From NCBI RefSeq assembly GCF_000282375.1, contig NZ_AKJK01000048.1:1-64000 (forward strand): a stretch of DNA of 64,000 nucleotides. The letters run 5' to 3'. Positions 44,641 to 53,703 of the stretch are shown piece by piece (within the stretch, counting starts at the first letter, position 1; each line of letters starts with the position of its first letter). Below the pieces are notes generated by a model that had not been told where the DNA came from, made no database searches, and saw only the letters and a list, made by a program, of their open reading frames with translations. The DNA comes from Pseudomonas sp. GM50 (GTDB taxonomy: Bacteria; Pseudomonadota; Gammaproteobacteria; Pseudomonadales; Pseudomonadaceae). A program made the translations under genes and the position numbers.

Positions 44641-46449
44641 CTACTGCGGCGGTTGCCACGGTTCACCGGTGAGAAAGGCTCGAAGCAGCGCCCGCTGGCA
44701 AGGCGACATCGAGCGCACCACGGGCATGAACAGCGTGGTGCCTTTGTAGGCGTCCGAGGTTCGGGCGAGGATGGGGTTCTTGGCGGCCATGATCGCGTCG
44801 CGCTGATTGAGCGGGATGTAGCGCGACATGGCGGGGAAGGCCAGGTAGTGAAAACGCAGGACGTTCGGATACATCAGCTCCCAGGTAATGGTGGTGCCCG
44901 CGGGGATGCCGAAGTCGGTCTGTGCGTATTTGCGAAAGCTGGTGAAGTAGCCACTGCTTGGAAGGCCATTGGCCGTGCAGGTCAGGGCGACAAAACCGGC
45001 CTGGGCGGCACTGCCCGGTTTGACGGTGACGGGGAAGCTGACGGCGAGCTGGCCGGCGTCCACGGTCAGCGAAGCAGGGAAGTCGAGGAAGTCCCAGTAT
45101 TGCGGTTCATCGTATACAGCAGGCGCAGCGGCCTGCAGGTCGATTTCGGTGGTGCTTTGGACCGGACCGCCCAGATACCTGACCTGCAGGGTGAGCGACA
45201 AGCCATTGGGGTAATCCTCCAGATAAACGTTGCGCTGGTCGGCATAGACCCGATAGGTCGATTCGGTGGCTTGCAACGTGCTCCCGGCGACTTTGCCGGG
45301 CGCGTTGATCGCCAGGGCGGCGGTCCGCACCGCCTGTATCTGGTTGGCGGTCAGGGGCAGGTCGACGATGCCGCCATACACGTAGTAGTCGAATAAAAAG
45401 CGGTTGGTCGGCTCCAGGGTGGCCAGTGTGGTGGTGCCTGCGGTGATAGTGACGGGGCCGTAGTTCGCGTTGGGCCCGATAGGGCTGGTGATGTCGTCCC
45501 TGACAGCCCTGAAGGTTTCCTTCGGAATGACGTTCACCATATCGATGCTCAGGTAACCGTTGTTGCCCAGGTCGGCATAGCCGGCATTCCCCGTGCTCTG
45601 GTTGACCAGTTGCCGGCCCGGCTGGCAGTTCAGCGGCTCATCGGCGAAGGCCGGGGCCAGCGTTCCGATGACCCGGCCGATGCTCGGATTGGGGGTGTAT
45701 CGACCGGCGCCATAATCGGCGTCCAGTTGTTCGGTGGTCATCGTGGGGCACATTTCGAACATGACGAAACGCAGCACGATGCCTGTCGCCCCGGGTGCCT
45801 GGATGATCGATCGCAGGCCAGCGCTGTTCTGATTCCAACTGACGATGCTGCTCAGGGGAAAGGTCAGTTGAAACGTGCCGCTGGCGTGGAAGGAGCCCGG
45901 CGCGTCCATTTTCGCGGGCAACAGCACACGCCCGGCGACGTCGAAACTGCTGCACACGGTATTACTGCGAATCAGCAATTGGATGTCGCTGTTACCGCCA
46001 ATTTGCAGACCGCCGACGAAAATCTGGGTGGTCGTTGAGGAGGTGGGGTCCAGGTCCACCATCATCGGGCCGGACACAGGCCCTTGTCCGGTCACCGGGT
46101 CCACCGAGCCGAGCAGATAGACCGGCTGGCCCACCATGTCGCCGGTGGTGCTGATGCCGCCCGGATTACCCTGGGAACTGATCAGGGCGTTCTGTATGTC
46201 GACCACATGCTGCCCGTAGTGATTCCAGCCGCCAGCGGTGTAGTAGTCGCCGTCAGGCGCGTTGATCATATTGTTCAGTTGATCGTCGGTGTAAGACTGG
46301 GCACCCGGTGCCAGGGTCGAGGTGGTCAGGTCGAAGAGCGGCCATTCATCATTGCCGTCGTAGGGAATGGTAGGGGAGTTGTTCGGCAGGCTGACGTCCG
46401 TGCGGATACCGCCCCAGAAATTCAGTCGTGGTCCGTTCAGGATGCTCAT
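44641..46449 (-). CDS. VioB N-terminal-domain-like protein, copy 2
   Basis: A 602-residue protein without a signal peptide. Its start (SILNGPRLNFWGGIRTDVSL) follows the VioB pattern SILDFPRIHFRGW. Its last part (FPAMSRYIPLNQRDAI ... TTLFMPVVRSMSPCQRALL) follows the region of VioB just before its ferritin-like domain (YPFMSDK ... YYMPSTRELSAPKARLF, recalled from family knowledge). The C-terminal ferritin-like/RebD-type catalytic part of VioB is absent. It shares this plan with the 790-residue copy at 48757-51129. GAGGA precedes the ATG. It pairs with the cytochrome-like gene 3 bases upstream. Function unknown. Confidence 0.7.
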   Translation of the reverse strand: MSILNGPRLNFWGGIRTDVSLPNNSPTIPYDGNDEWPLFDLTTSTLAPGAQSYTDDQLNNMINAPDGDYYTAGGWNHYGQHVVDIQNALISSQGNPGGISTTGDMVGQPVYLLGSVDPVTGQGPVSGPMMVDLDPTSSTTTQIFVGGLQIGGNSDIQLLIRSNTVCSSFDVAGRVLLPAKMDAPGSFHASGTFQLTFPLSSIVSWNQNSAGLRSIIQAPGATGIVLRFVMFEMCPTMTTEQLDADYGAGRYTPNPSIGRVIGTLAPAFADEPLNCQPGRQLVNQSTGNAGYADLGNNGYLSIDMVNVIPKETFRAVRDDITSPIGPNANYGPVTITAGTTTLATLEPTNRFLFDYYVYGGIVDLPLTANQIQAVRTAALAINAPGKVAGSTLQATESTYRVYADQRNVYLEDYPNGLSLTLQVRYLGGPVQSTTEIDLQAAAPAVYDEPQYWDFLDFPASLTVDAGQLAVSFPVTVKPGSAAQAGFVALTCTANGLPSSGYFTSFRKYAQTDFGIPAGTTITWELMYPNVLRFHYLAFPAMSRYIPLNQRDAIMAAKNPILARTSDAYKGTTLFMPVVRSMSPCQRALLRAFLTGEPWQPPQ

Positions 46450-46452
46450 GAT

Positions 46453-47745
46453 TTATTCCTCGTCCTTGATGGTTTTACCGACAGGCGCATTGGCGAATTT
46501 GAACAGGTAGGAGTAATCGGACTTGTAGGGGCTCTTGACCGGTGTCGCCATGGAGTGGCAATTCATGCAGCTGCTGTTGGGCTGGATGTAGCTCTCCATG
46601 GTCACGTTGGCCGAGAGCGCCGGTGTCGGCTGGCCCAGCGGATTACTGGGGTTATCCGGCATCAGCGGGCGCTGGGTGGTGATGAGCTGGTAGTACTTCA
46701 ACACGCTTCTTTGCAGGTCCGGGTCGGTGCGGTATTGGGTGTTGACTCCATTGGTGACCTCGGCAATCGGGGTAAACCGGTTCAACGGGTTCGGCGTCTG
46801 GAACGTGGTGCCGGGTTTGGGCACGCAGACCAGATGCGCGCCCTGAGTCTGCCAGTCGCAGGGCGACTGGTTGAGGGTGGCGGCGGGGGCGGTGGAGTTG
46901 AAATAGGAATAGGCCGTGCCGGACGTCGGCTGGTCGACCCACACGCCGTTCACCAGCACCTTGGGCGGAACGTTGTCGATCTGCTCGAAAGTCGACCAGA
47001 TCCACTGCGGGTAACCGTTCGCCTTGGTGATGATGTGCAGGCCCACCAACCCCAGGTAAGCCTCGGTGACACCGGTGCGCTGGCCCTGGTCGTCGAACGT
47101 GGCCACGCGCGCGAGCATGGTCAGGTAACGGCTGGCATTGTCACGGGTGGTGAGGATGCGCCAGCTCGATTTAACCTCGATGACCCCATAGGGGAAGTTG
47201 ATGTTGTTGGCTTTGGAAACCACATCAGCGTTATAGAAACTGTTGGCGACGATGTAGTTGTAGGAGGTCTCGTTGGCCGAGATGTCGTAGTAGGTCGGGT
47301 TACCGGCCTGGTCGATCAGCCAGCCGCCGACGGCCTGGTCGACGGCATTCACCTGAGAGCTGTTCTTCAGCGCGGCAATGTTGATGATGCCCAGGCTTTT
47401 GGCGGCTTGCCGGGTATTCCACGGGCCAGGGTTGGCCCCTTGCGGCAGAAAGATTTCCTCCACGGTCTTGTAGGTCTGCCAGACGGTGTAGCCGGGATCC
47501 CCAGGCTGTTTGCTGCAGTCGGGATCACCTCGTTGCCCGTTCTGTGCAGGCCAGTTCAAGGCGATGAACATCTGCCAGCTGTACTGATCGAACAGGTCCT
47601 GGCTGGCCGTGGCGGCCGGTGCGCTGCTGGGAGGCTGGCAGCTGAGGCTGGTGGCCAGCGTCGACGGCATGGGCTGTTCCCGAGCCAGGCCCGGCAGGCT
47701 GGCCAGGCCCAGTAACATCACGGTGAAACGGAGTGTGGTTTTCAT
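46453..47745 (-). CDS. Secreted cytochrome c-like protein, copy 2
   Basis: A 430-residue exported protein with signal peptide TLRFTVMLLGLASLPGLA. A single haem-binding motif CMNCH lies near the C-terminus (393-397). The body shares landmarks with the 379-residue copy at 51140-52279: an N-terminal WQMFIALNWPA segment, IEVKSSWRIL, LVGLHIITKANGYPQWIWST followed by FEQIDN. It does not look like a standard small cytochrome c; the haem site is the tail of a much larger domain of unknown fold. AAGGA precedes the ATG. A periplasmic redox role is inferred from the motif and signal only. Confidence 0.75.
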   Translation of the reverse strand: MKTTLRFTVMLLGLASLPGLAREQPMPSTLATSLSCQPPSSAPAATASQDLFDQYSWQMFIALNWPAQNGQRGDPDCSKQPGDPGYTVWQTYKTVEEIFLPQGANPGPWNTRQAAKSLGIINIAALKNSSQVNAVDQAVGGWLIDQAGNPTYYDISANETSYNYIVANSFYNADVVSKANNINFPYGVIEVKSSWRILTTRDNASRYLTMLARVATFDDQGQRTGVTEAYLGLVGLHIITKANGYPQWIWSTFEQIDNVPPKVLVNGVWVDQPTSGTAYSYFNSTAPAATLNQSPCDWQTQGAHLVCVPKPGTTFQTPNPLNRFTPIAEVTNGVNTQYRTDPDLQRSVLKYYQLITTQRPLMPDNPSNPLGQPTPALSANVTMESYIQPNSSCMNCHSMATPVKSPYKSDYSYLFKFANAPVGKTIKDEE

Positions 47746-47764
47746 GGCGATCCTTCGTCATTGG

Positions 47765-48688
47765 TCAGGGTTTGCGCTGCATGAGCTTGTTCCACTGCGC
47801 CTTTTGGCCGTTGCTCTGGGAGGCCGGTGGCTCGAACAACTGGCAGGGCGGCGGATTCGCCGGGCACATCGCGGCCACCTGCGCCCAGGTCTGGGCCGGG
47901 TCCGGTTTGGCGATGCGGAAGTTGGTGTAGTTCTGGCTGACGATGGGCGCATTGGCGACGCTGGTGTCACCGGAGAAAAAGAACGACTGGGGATGCCGGT
48001 AGGGCGGTTGTCCCGACAGTTTTTTGTAGAAGGCGTAGCCGAACAGGATCGGACCTTGCGGCGATTCGAGGTCCAGTGCATAGGCCTGCACGCTGCCATC
48101 GAGGTTTTTGCTGCGCTCGGCGCTGTAGGGCAGGTGCTGGATGAAGTCTTGGCGCGGCGGATGATTCATCGGCGAAAACATGCAACAGGCCGGCATGTCC
48201 TTGGGGCGATCTTGCGGATAAGTCAGGAAGTACGCCTTGTTGCCCAGGGACACGAAGGAGCAGGTGTAGTTGTTGTTCTTGATCGGGAAGATCGGCAGAC
48301 AGTACTTCTCGTAGTGCTCCATCATGGCGCCGAAGCCGTCGCCATCCGGTGGAATATAGGCGGTGTCGTAATAGCTGGTGCCGCGGGAGACGGTGTAGTC
48401 CGCCGGGGTGAGGGTGGTGGGTGGATTGCTGTAGGGCGGCGGGTTTTTTTCGTAGTTGTGCATCACCCGGTACATGGTCCAGTCGCTGATCCAGAACGCC
48501 GGAAAAAACGGATCGGAAGGGTCGCCCGGTGCGCGTTTGGCGATGCAGTTGCCGTTCTGTTCGTTGCACCCCTCGGTGTTATGCACCCCCATGGTGAAGT
48601 AGACGGCGCCGCTGTCCGCCTGGGCGAAAAGGAACGGGTTGAGCAGCAGGGTCAGCAGCAACAGTCGGTTAAAAATGCTGGCTTTCAT
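47765..48688 (-). CDS. Secreted protein of unknown function
   Basis: A 307-residue exported protein with signal peptide FNRLLLLTLLLNPFLFAQA. It is rich in Pro, Tyr and Phe and has several cysteines (EGCNEQNGNC, KYCLPIFPI, PACCMFSPM, AAMCPANPPPC), suggesting disulfides or a metal site. No known domain was recognised. ATG 48688 has AGGAG upstream; the longer frame to 48727 is not supported. It lies between the two VioB-N/cytochrome pairs in the same orientation with short gaps, so it probably works with them in the periplasm. Confidence 0.7.
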   Translation of the reverse strand: MKASIFNRLLLLTLLLNPFLFAQADSGAVYFTMGVHNTEGCNEQNGNCIAKRAPGDPSDPFFPAFWISDWTMYRVMHNYEKNPPPYSNPPTTLTPADYTVSRGTSYYDTAYIPPDGDGFGAMMEHYEKYCLPIFPIKNNNYTCSFVSLGNKAYFLTYPQDRPKDMPACCMFSPMNHPPRQDFIQHLPYSAERSKNLDGSVQAYALDLESPQGPILFGYAFYKKLSGQPPYRHPQSFFFSGDTSVANAPIVSQNYTNFRIAKPDPAQTWAQVAAMCPANPPPCQLFEPPASQSNGQKAQWNKLMQRKP

Positions 48689-48756
48689 ATGACACTCCTG
48701 TGAAGTACCGGGTGACAGGCTCGTCACCCGGTGGTCCTGCTTGAAGCGTTGTGGTT

Positions 48757-51129
48757 TTAGCTTTGTTCGTAGTCGCTCATGCTGAGCGGGACGGGTGGGT
48801 AATTGCGTTTCACCAGCGACTGTGCCCAGAGCTCCAGTACTGCGCGTCGGCTTTGCGACATGTCACGGGTGATGGGCATGGCGAGCGTGCTTTCCTCCTG
48901 GTACTCCTTGCTGATCAGCACAATCAGTTGGTCAATGGCGCCTTCGATCCGCTCCAGGGAATTGAGCGGCATGTATTTGCTCATGATCGGGTACAGGTAA
49001 TAGAAGGGTTGCAGGATGCGTGGGTAGATGAAGGTCTCCCAGATCAGGACCCGGGCTTCGGTTTTCGTGTAGATCTGGTTCCACTCGTTGACGAAGTCCT
49101 CCTGCAGTTTCGGTTCCAGCGGCAGCACACGCAAAGGCGCCATGAAGTCGGTATAGGCATCCGTGTAGTTGAAGCTGAAAGGGATCTCGGGAGGCTGTTC
49201 ACCTTCCTGCACGAAGAAACGCAGGGTCGGGAAACCAGGAGCCTGACCTTTGACGGTCAATCGTGCGATGCCCTTGGCGTCGGTCTGTATGTGCGTCACG
49301 CAATAGTTCACGGTACTGCTTTGAGGATCTTGCAGTTTGCCTTCCATGGCGATGGAATTACTGAAGCCCAGGCTGGGGGCCAGGGCGACCGAGGCGGGTG
49401 TCGACAGGTATTGTTGATAGGTGACGGGGATCGACACATCGGCTGGCGCGTCGACGTGTAACGCCATGAGCCGGCGGCCACTGCCCGTGCTTGCCAGGCT
49501 GTGTTCGCTGGGGCTATCGATAAATTGCGGCAGATTGGATTTGTTGTTTTTTCGGTTAAGGGGATAGTCGTGGAACAACGTGAAGTCGGCCTTGTTGCTG
49601 AACGCCAGGTAGTAGTTGCTGGTACTCAGCATGAAGGCGTTGTCGTACTCCGCTACCCAGAGCACGGTGCCGGCCGGAGCCGGAAGACCATCGTATTGCA
49701 CCATGATCTGCAGGGTTCTACTGTCGCCCACATCGATGAAGCTGGCGCTCTCCACCACTTCGGCCGTCCACATCTGCTGGGCGGAGGCTTGCACCGGTGT
49801 TGTGCCTTGCAGTTGCAGTTCCAGCGATCCGGTTTGCAGCTTTTTCTGCGCGTCGGCGCTCAGTGGCAAGTCGAGGATCCCTGAACGTTTGTCGAACGCT
49901 GCCTGTCGATAGTCCTCAAAGCCAAAGCTGGCCAACGGGCTGAATTGCCCGTCCTGGCGTATGCCCAGTTGGTAGTTGCCGGCATTGTATTTTTCCGCCA
50001 CCGGGATGTCGGCAGTCTTGTCGAGCGGATAGAACGGGAAGGTGTTGGAAAGGTCCAGCGACAGGGTATTGGCATGCGCCTGGACCGAGATCACACCCAG
50101 CGTCATGTTGGTGGGGGGGGAGCCGGGTTTGCAAAGCGGAACGGAACCGCTCGGAACGGGCACCAGGCGCCGACCTGCCGGTGCGGTCGGGAACTCATCC
50201 GCAAACCACAGACCCAGGGTGCCGGCGGTGCGACTGTAGGCCGGGTTGAAGAAAATATCGGCAACGTTATCCAGGCCTTTTTGATACATCGCCTGCACGT
50301 TGGCCTGTACCTGCGGGTCTGTGGAGTGGGTGTTGATGGGGGGGTAGTTATTGAATATGCCGTTTCTGTCGTAGCAGGTCAGGTAGGTGGAGAACCTGAA
50401 CATCAGCCCCTGGGCTTGTTGTTGCTCCATCTGGTCCTGAAGATCTTTCAACAGTTGCGAGTTGCCGATCACCCACTGCAGGTTCTCTTTGGGGAAGCAG
50501 GTCTGCCAGGTCGTGGTGACATAGAACAGGCCACCCAACGCCCCCCAGTTGAAGTTCAGGAAACGATCGAGCATCCGGTGTTGACGTTTGAGCGTCAGGC
50601 CGCATTGATCGTCACCCAGCACCAGCTTATCGAAGTACAGCGCGGTGAACGTATTCTGCCAGGGGCTGACATCGACGAACCGGGCAGGGGTGGGGTTAGT
50701 GCTGCCAAGGGGGTTGCCGAACAGCTGGTAACCCTTGTCGATCAGCGCATCCTGGTCGACGTATCCACCGCCGGGAAGTTCGCCGCCGATGATCACCGAC
50801 CGGGTCTGGTCATAGTTGACGGTGCCGCAGGCGTTGTCGCCGAACAGGTCCCATTCGGCGGGAATCATCGGGTAGTTACCCGGATCGGCGTTGCCCGGGA
50901 CTTGCTGGGCATAGGCCGGTACATCGCTTAGCGGCAAGGGCGCGATGGTCCAGGGCATCAAGCGGCTGGCGGCGTTCTCGGGATTGATGCCGTACTCAGC
51001 GAGAAACCGCCAGTTCATCTGCATCTTGACCGCGTCATAGAGCGGCAGCACATCGTTGTTGTTGGCCGTCGGCGGGTTCCAGAACATATGGCCGTTGAGG
51101 TAGATACGGGGGAAATTCAATACGCTCAT
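48757..51129 (-). CDS. VioB N-terminal-domain-like protein, copy 1
   Basis: A 790-residue protein without a signal peptide. The start SVLNFPRIYLNGHMFWNPPT followed by AN matches VioB (SILDFPRIHFRGW...NAPTAN). A middle segment GTLGLWFADEFPTAPAGRRL matches the VioB pattern GVVGLWRRGELASYPAGRLL. The C-terminal YPIMSKYMPLNSLERI ... LAMPITRDMSQSRRAVLEL matches the VioB region ahead of its ferritin-like domain, which is missing here. Comparisons are from memory of VioB. AAGGAG lies 7 bases before ATG 51129. It follows the 379-residue cytochrome-like gene by 10 bases. VioB couples indole-imine units in violacein synthesis, but the role of this N-domain alone is unknown. Confidence 0.75.
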   Translation of the reverse strand: MSVLNFPRIYLNGHMFWNPPTANNNDVLPLYDAVKMQMNWRFLAEYGINPENAASRLMPWTIAPLPLSDVPAYAQQVPGNADPGNYPMIPAEWDLFGDNACGTVNYDQTRSVIIGGELPGGGYVDQDALIDKGYQLFGNPLGSTNPTPARFVDVSPWQNTFTALYFDKLVLGDDQCGLTLKRQHRMLDRFLNFNWGALGGLFYVTTTWQTCFPKENLQWVIGNSQLLKDLQDQMEQQQAQGLMFRFSTYLTCYDRNGIFNNYPPINTHSTDPQVQANVQAMYQKGLDNVADIFFNPAYSRTAGTLGLWFADEFPTAPAGRRLVPVPSGSVPLCKPGSPPTNMTLGVISVQAHANTLSLDLSNTFPFYPLDKTADIPVAEKYNAGNYQLGIRQDGQFSPLASFGFEDYRQAAFDKRSGILDLPLSADAQKKLQTGSLELQLQGTTPVQASAQQMWTAEVVESASFIDVGDSRTLQIMVQYDGLPAPAGTVLWVAEYDNAFMLSTSNYYLAFSNKADFTLFHDYPLNRKNNKSNLPQFIDSPSEHSLASTGSGRRLMALHVDAPADVSIPVTYQQYLSTPASVALAPSLGFSNSIAMEGKLQDPQSSTVNYCVTHIQTDAKGIARLTVKGQAPGFPTLRFFVQEGEQPPEIPFSFNYTDAYTDFMAPLRVLPLEPKLQEDFVNEWNQIYTKTEARVLIWETFIYPRILQPFYYLYPIMSKYMPLNSLERIEGAIDQLIVLISKEYQEESTLAMPITRDMSQSRRAVLELWAQSLVKRNYPPVPLSMSDYEQS

Positions 51130-51139
51130 GTCATGCTCC

Positions 51140-52279
51140 TTAGCGTTGCCACTGGGCGCGTTTGAGCGACCAGACAAAGTCCAGTTTGTTGTAACCGGCA
51201 AAGGCCGAGTCCGGCAGAGGGGCGGTGGGGTAGACGATGCCGCCCTGTTCTTTCATGGCGAAGTTGAAATAGCCCTTTTTCGCCGAATAGGCAGCGGTGT
51301 CGTGGCAGGCAAAACATGACGACTGGCTCTGAAAGGCGGACTCCAGCTGAGAATTGGCCAGCAACGTCGGGTTGGTTTTGGACTGGACGGCGATCAGCTC
51401 GTACTTCGACAACCCGGGGTATTGGGCCTGGAATTGGCTATTGACGGGCTTGGCAGCGGCTATCGGCCCGGTGCTGTTGGTCATCGGGGTGGGCGGGATG
51501 GCGTTGGAGACGGTGTACTTGCTGTTGTTGATGTTTTCGAAAGTGGTCCAGACCCAACCGGGATTGAGTTTGTTGATAATGTGCAAGCCGCTCAGCGCTG
51601 CATAACCGACCTGGTATTTGCCGTCTTGCAGGTAATAGGCCTGGGCGATGTAGTAACCGTCGTTTTCCAGTGTCTGTTTGTAGGTCGCGTCGGAGCCGAT
51701 CCACAGCCAGGCGGATTTCAACTCCCAGGCGATGGAGGGGAACTCCAGATTGCTGGTCAAGGCGGCCTGGCCGTTCATGTTGTAGACCTGGCGTTGCACC
51801 ACATAATCGAAAGTGCCTTCGCCCATCAGCAACTGAAAACGCACGGGTTTGCCTGTTTCTGACGCTGGCACCGCACCGCCCATTTCCAGAATCATGCCAT
51901 CGACCTGTTGCGTGGCATTGAGGTTATGGAAGGTTCGGGAGAGGTCCATTCCCTGCGCCTTGGCTTGTGTAAGCACGGCGTCCGGTGGCGGCACGGACGT
52001 GCCATAAGGGGCGGGCTTGGCGCCATTGGCCAGGTAGACCTGGTCGGAGGGCTTCATGGATTCCCACTCACGGTTGGGGCTCCCCGTGGCGGCAGGCTGG
52101 TTCAGACAGACGAACCAGTTCCAGGCCAGGGTCTCGGGGCTTTGGACAAACTCGGCCCGGGTCTTGTCGACGTTTCCTCCAAACTGCAGGAAGTTGCTGC
52201 AGTCGAAGTTGTTGGTGTTCTCGGCCTGGGCCAAACCGGCCAAGGCACTCAGAACTGTTATAGAAATGGCTCGCCGCAT
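51140..52279 (-). CDS. Secreted cytochrome c-like protein, copy 1
   Basis: A 379-residue exported protein with signal peptide AISITVLSALAGLAQA. The haem motif CFACH lies at 322-326, close to the C-terminus. It shares LSGLHIINKLNPGWVWTTFE and IAWELKSAWLWIG with the 430-residue copy at 46453-47745, so the two are paralogs. AAGGAG precedes ATG 52279, and the frame upstream of it overlaps eboF. The end of eboF overlaps this gene by 22 bases, tying the cytochrome/VioB-N genes to the ebo operon. The electron partner is unknown. Confidence 0.75.
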   Translation of the reverse strand: MRRAISITVLSALAGLAQAENTNNFDCSNFLQFGGNVDKTRAEFVQSPETLAWNWFVCLNQPAATGSPNREWESMKPSDQVYLANGAKPAPYGTSVPPPDAVLTQAKAQGMDLSRTFHNLNATQQVDGMILEMGGAVPASETGKPVRFQLLMGEGTFDYVVQRQVYNMNGQAALTSNLEFPSIAWELKSAWLWIGSDATYKQTLENDGYYIAQAYYLQDGKYQVGYAALSGLHIINKLNPGWVWTTFENINNSKYTVSNAIPPTPMTNSTGPIAAAKPVNSQFQAQYPGLSKYELIAVQSKTNPTLLANSQLESAFQSQSSCFACHDTAAYSAKKGYFNFAMKEQGGIVYPTAPLPDSAFAGYNKLDFVWSLKRAQWQR

Positions 52280-53703
52280 GGAAGCTCCTTGGCATTGGCC
52301 GGGTCGGTGTGTGGGTGCCCCAGGAAGTGTTCCAGGAGCAGTTGCTTCACCGCCGTGGCCGCAAGGTGCTGGGGCAACGGCAGATCGCAATTGGTGATGA
52401 GCAGCGGCCCGGTCTTCTCGCTGGCGGGCAGCCGACCATGGCTGCCGCGGACCAGTCCGGTGTCCAGCGGAATCAGGTCCATGTAGTAGCGAAAGCCGAG
52501 TTTTTTCTGCAACAGACGGCGCGCCACTTTCAGTTTGGGGAAGCGAATGGCGGGGTCGATGAACAGCTCCAGCGGGTCGTAGCCGGGCTTGCGATGGATG
52601 TCCACGGTGCGGGCAAAGTCGGGTGCCTTGCGATCGTCGAACCAGTAGTAATAATCGAACCAGTAACCCGGCGCCGCCACAGTCACCAGCTCACCACTGC
52701 GGGGGTGATCCAGCTGGCAGGCCCGTTGTTCGGCTTTATCCAGCACCTGCTCGATGCCGGGCTGGCGCTGCAACAACGCTTTGACCCGAGGGATGTCTTG
52801 CGCCTGCTTCACGTAGATGTGTGCGATCTGATGATCGGCCACGGCAAAGGCCGCGCTGGCGCCGGGGTCGAGCAATTCCCACGTCAGCGATTGACGCACT
52901 TGCAACAAGCCTTCCGAGCGCAACAAGCGGTTGATGGACACCGATTGCTGGACGGCTTCGATCCCGTATTCGGATAACAGCATCACCGCCGCGCCTTGCT
53001 CCTGGGCAAAAGTCAGCAGGCGACCCACTTCACTGTCGATGGCCCGCACCTCGTCGGCAATCGACGGATGATCGGGGCCCAGACGCTGCAGGCTGTAGTC
53101 GAGATGGGGCAGGTAGACCAACTGCAGGTCGGGTCGGTCGAGCTGGAATTCGGCGATGGCGCAGTCGACAATCCAGCGGCTCGATGCGATGCCGGCCGCC
53201 GGGCCCCAGAAGCTTGGAAAGGGAAACTCGCCAATCTGCTGCTCGATACGCTCGTGCAACGCTGCCGGTGCCGAATACAGGCCAAACATTTTGCGGCCAT
53301 CGGCCGGGTAGTGAGGGCGTGGGGTAATGGCGGCATCCACGTCCGCATACATGTTGTACCACCAGAACAACTGGCTGCAGCGAAACCCGGGAATCTCACG
53401 CTTGAGCTGCTGCCAGACCTTTTCACCCTGGATCAGTGCGTTGGGTTGCAACCAGAAGCGTACTTCGGCCTGATCGCGAAAATACCAGCCATTGCCGACG
53501 ATGCCGTGCTCCGACGGCGACAGACCGGTGAGGATCGAGGCCTGCACCGTAGAGGTGACGGCCGGAAACACCGGTTGCAGGCTGGCCATTTTTGCCGTTT
53601 TCAACAGGGCATTGATGTGGGGCGTCGCCGCTCCCAGCAGCGCCGGTGTCAGCCCCACCACGTTGATCAGCAGCAGCGGTTGACGCGGGTGATCAGAGGG
53701 CAT
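52258..53703 (-). CDS. eboF: EboF: nucleotide pyrophosphatase/phosphodiesterase-type protein
   Basis: A 481-residue member of the alkaline-phosphatase-like phosphodiesterase superfamily. The N-terminus LLLINVVGLTPALLGAATPH holds a variant of the first metal motif. PVFPAVTSTVQASILTGLSP has the Thr/Ser nucleophile region and SEHGIVGNGWY the conserved HGI. YLPHLDYSLQRLGPDHP carries the second metal site. ATG 53703 overlaps eboE by 11 bases. In ebo clusters this gene accompanies eboA-E; the set was linked to moving a scytonemin precursor to the periplasm in cyanobacteria. Its own substrate is not known. Confidence 0.86.
   Translation of the reverse strand: MPSDHPRQPLLLINVVGLTPALLGAATPHINALLKTAKMASLQPVFPAVTSTVQASILTGLSPSEHGIVGNGWYFRDQAEVRFWLQPNALIQGEKVWQQLKREIPGFRCSQLFWWYNMYADVDAAITPRPHYPADGRKMFGLYSAPAALHERIEQQIGEFPFPSFWGPAAGIASSRWIVDCAIAEFQLDRPDLQLVYLPHLDYSLQRLGPDHPSIADEVRAIDSEVGRLLTFAQEQGAAVMLLSEYGIEAVQQSVSINRLLRSEGLLQVRQSLTWELLDPGASAAFAVADHQIAHIYVKQAQDIPRVKALLQRQPGIEQVLDKAEQRACQLDHPRSGELVTVAAPGYWFDYYYWFDDRKAPDFARTVDIHRKPGYDPLELFIDPAIRFPKLKVARRLLQKKLGFRYYMDLIPLDTGLVRGSHGRLPASEKTGPLLITNCDLPLPQHLAATAVKQLLLEHFLGHPHTDPANAKELPCGEPFL

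Noticed and set aside
46084..47715. Plus-strand frame of 543 codons opposite the 430-residue cytochrome-like gene
   Set aside because: No start site, valine/glycine/arginine-rich shadow; the minus strand has a signal peptide, a haem motif and a paralog.
44641..51129. Violacein cluster
   Set aside because: No VioA, VioC, VioD or VioE is present, and both VioB-like proteins lack the catalytic ferritin-like half.
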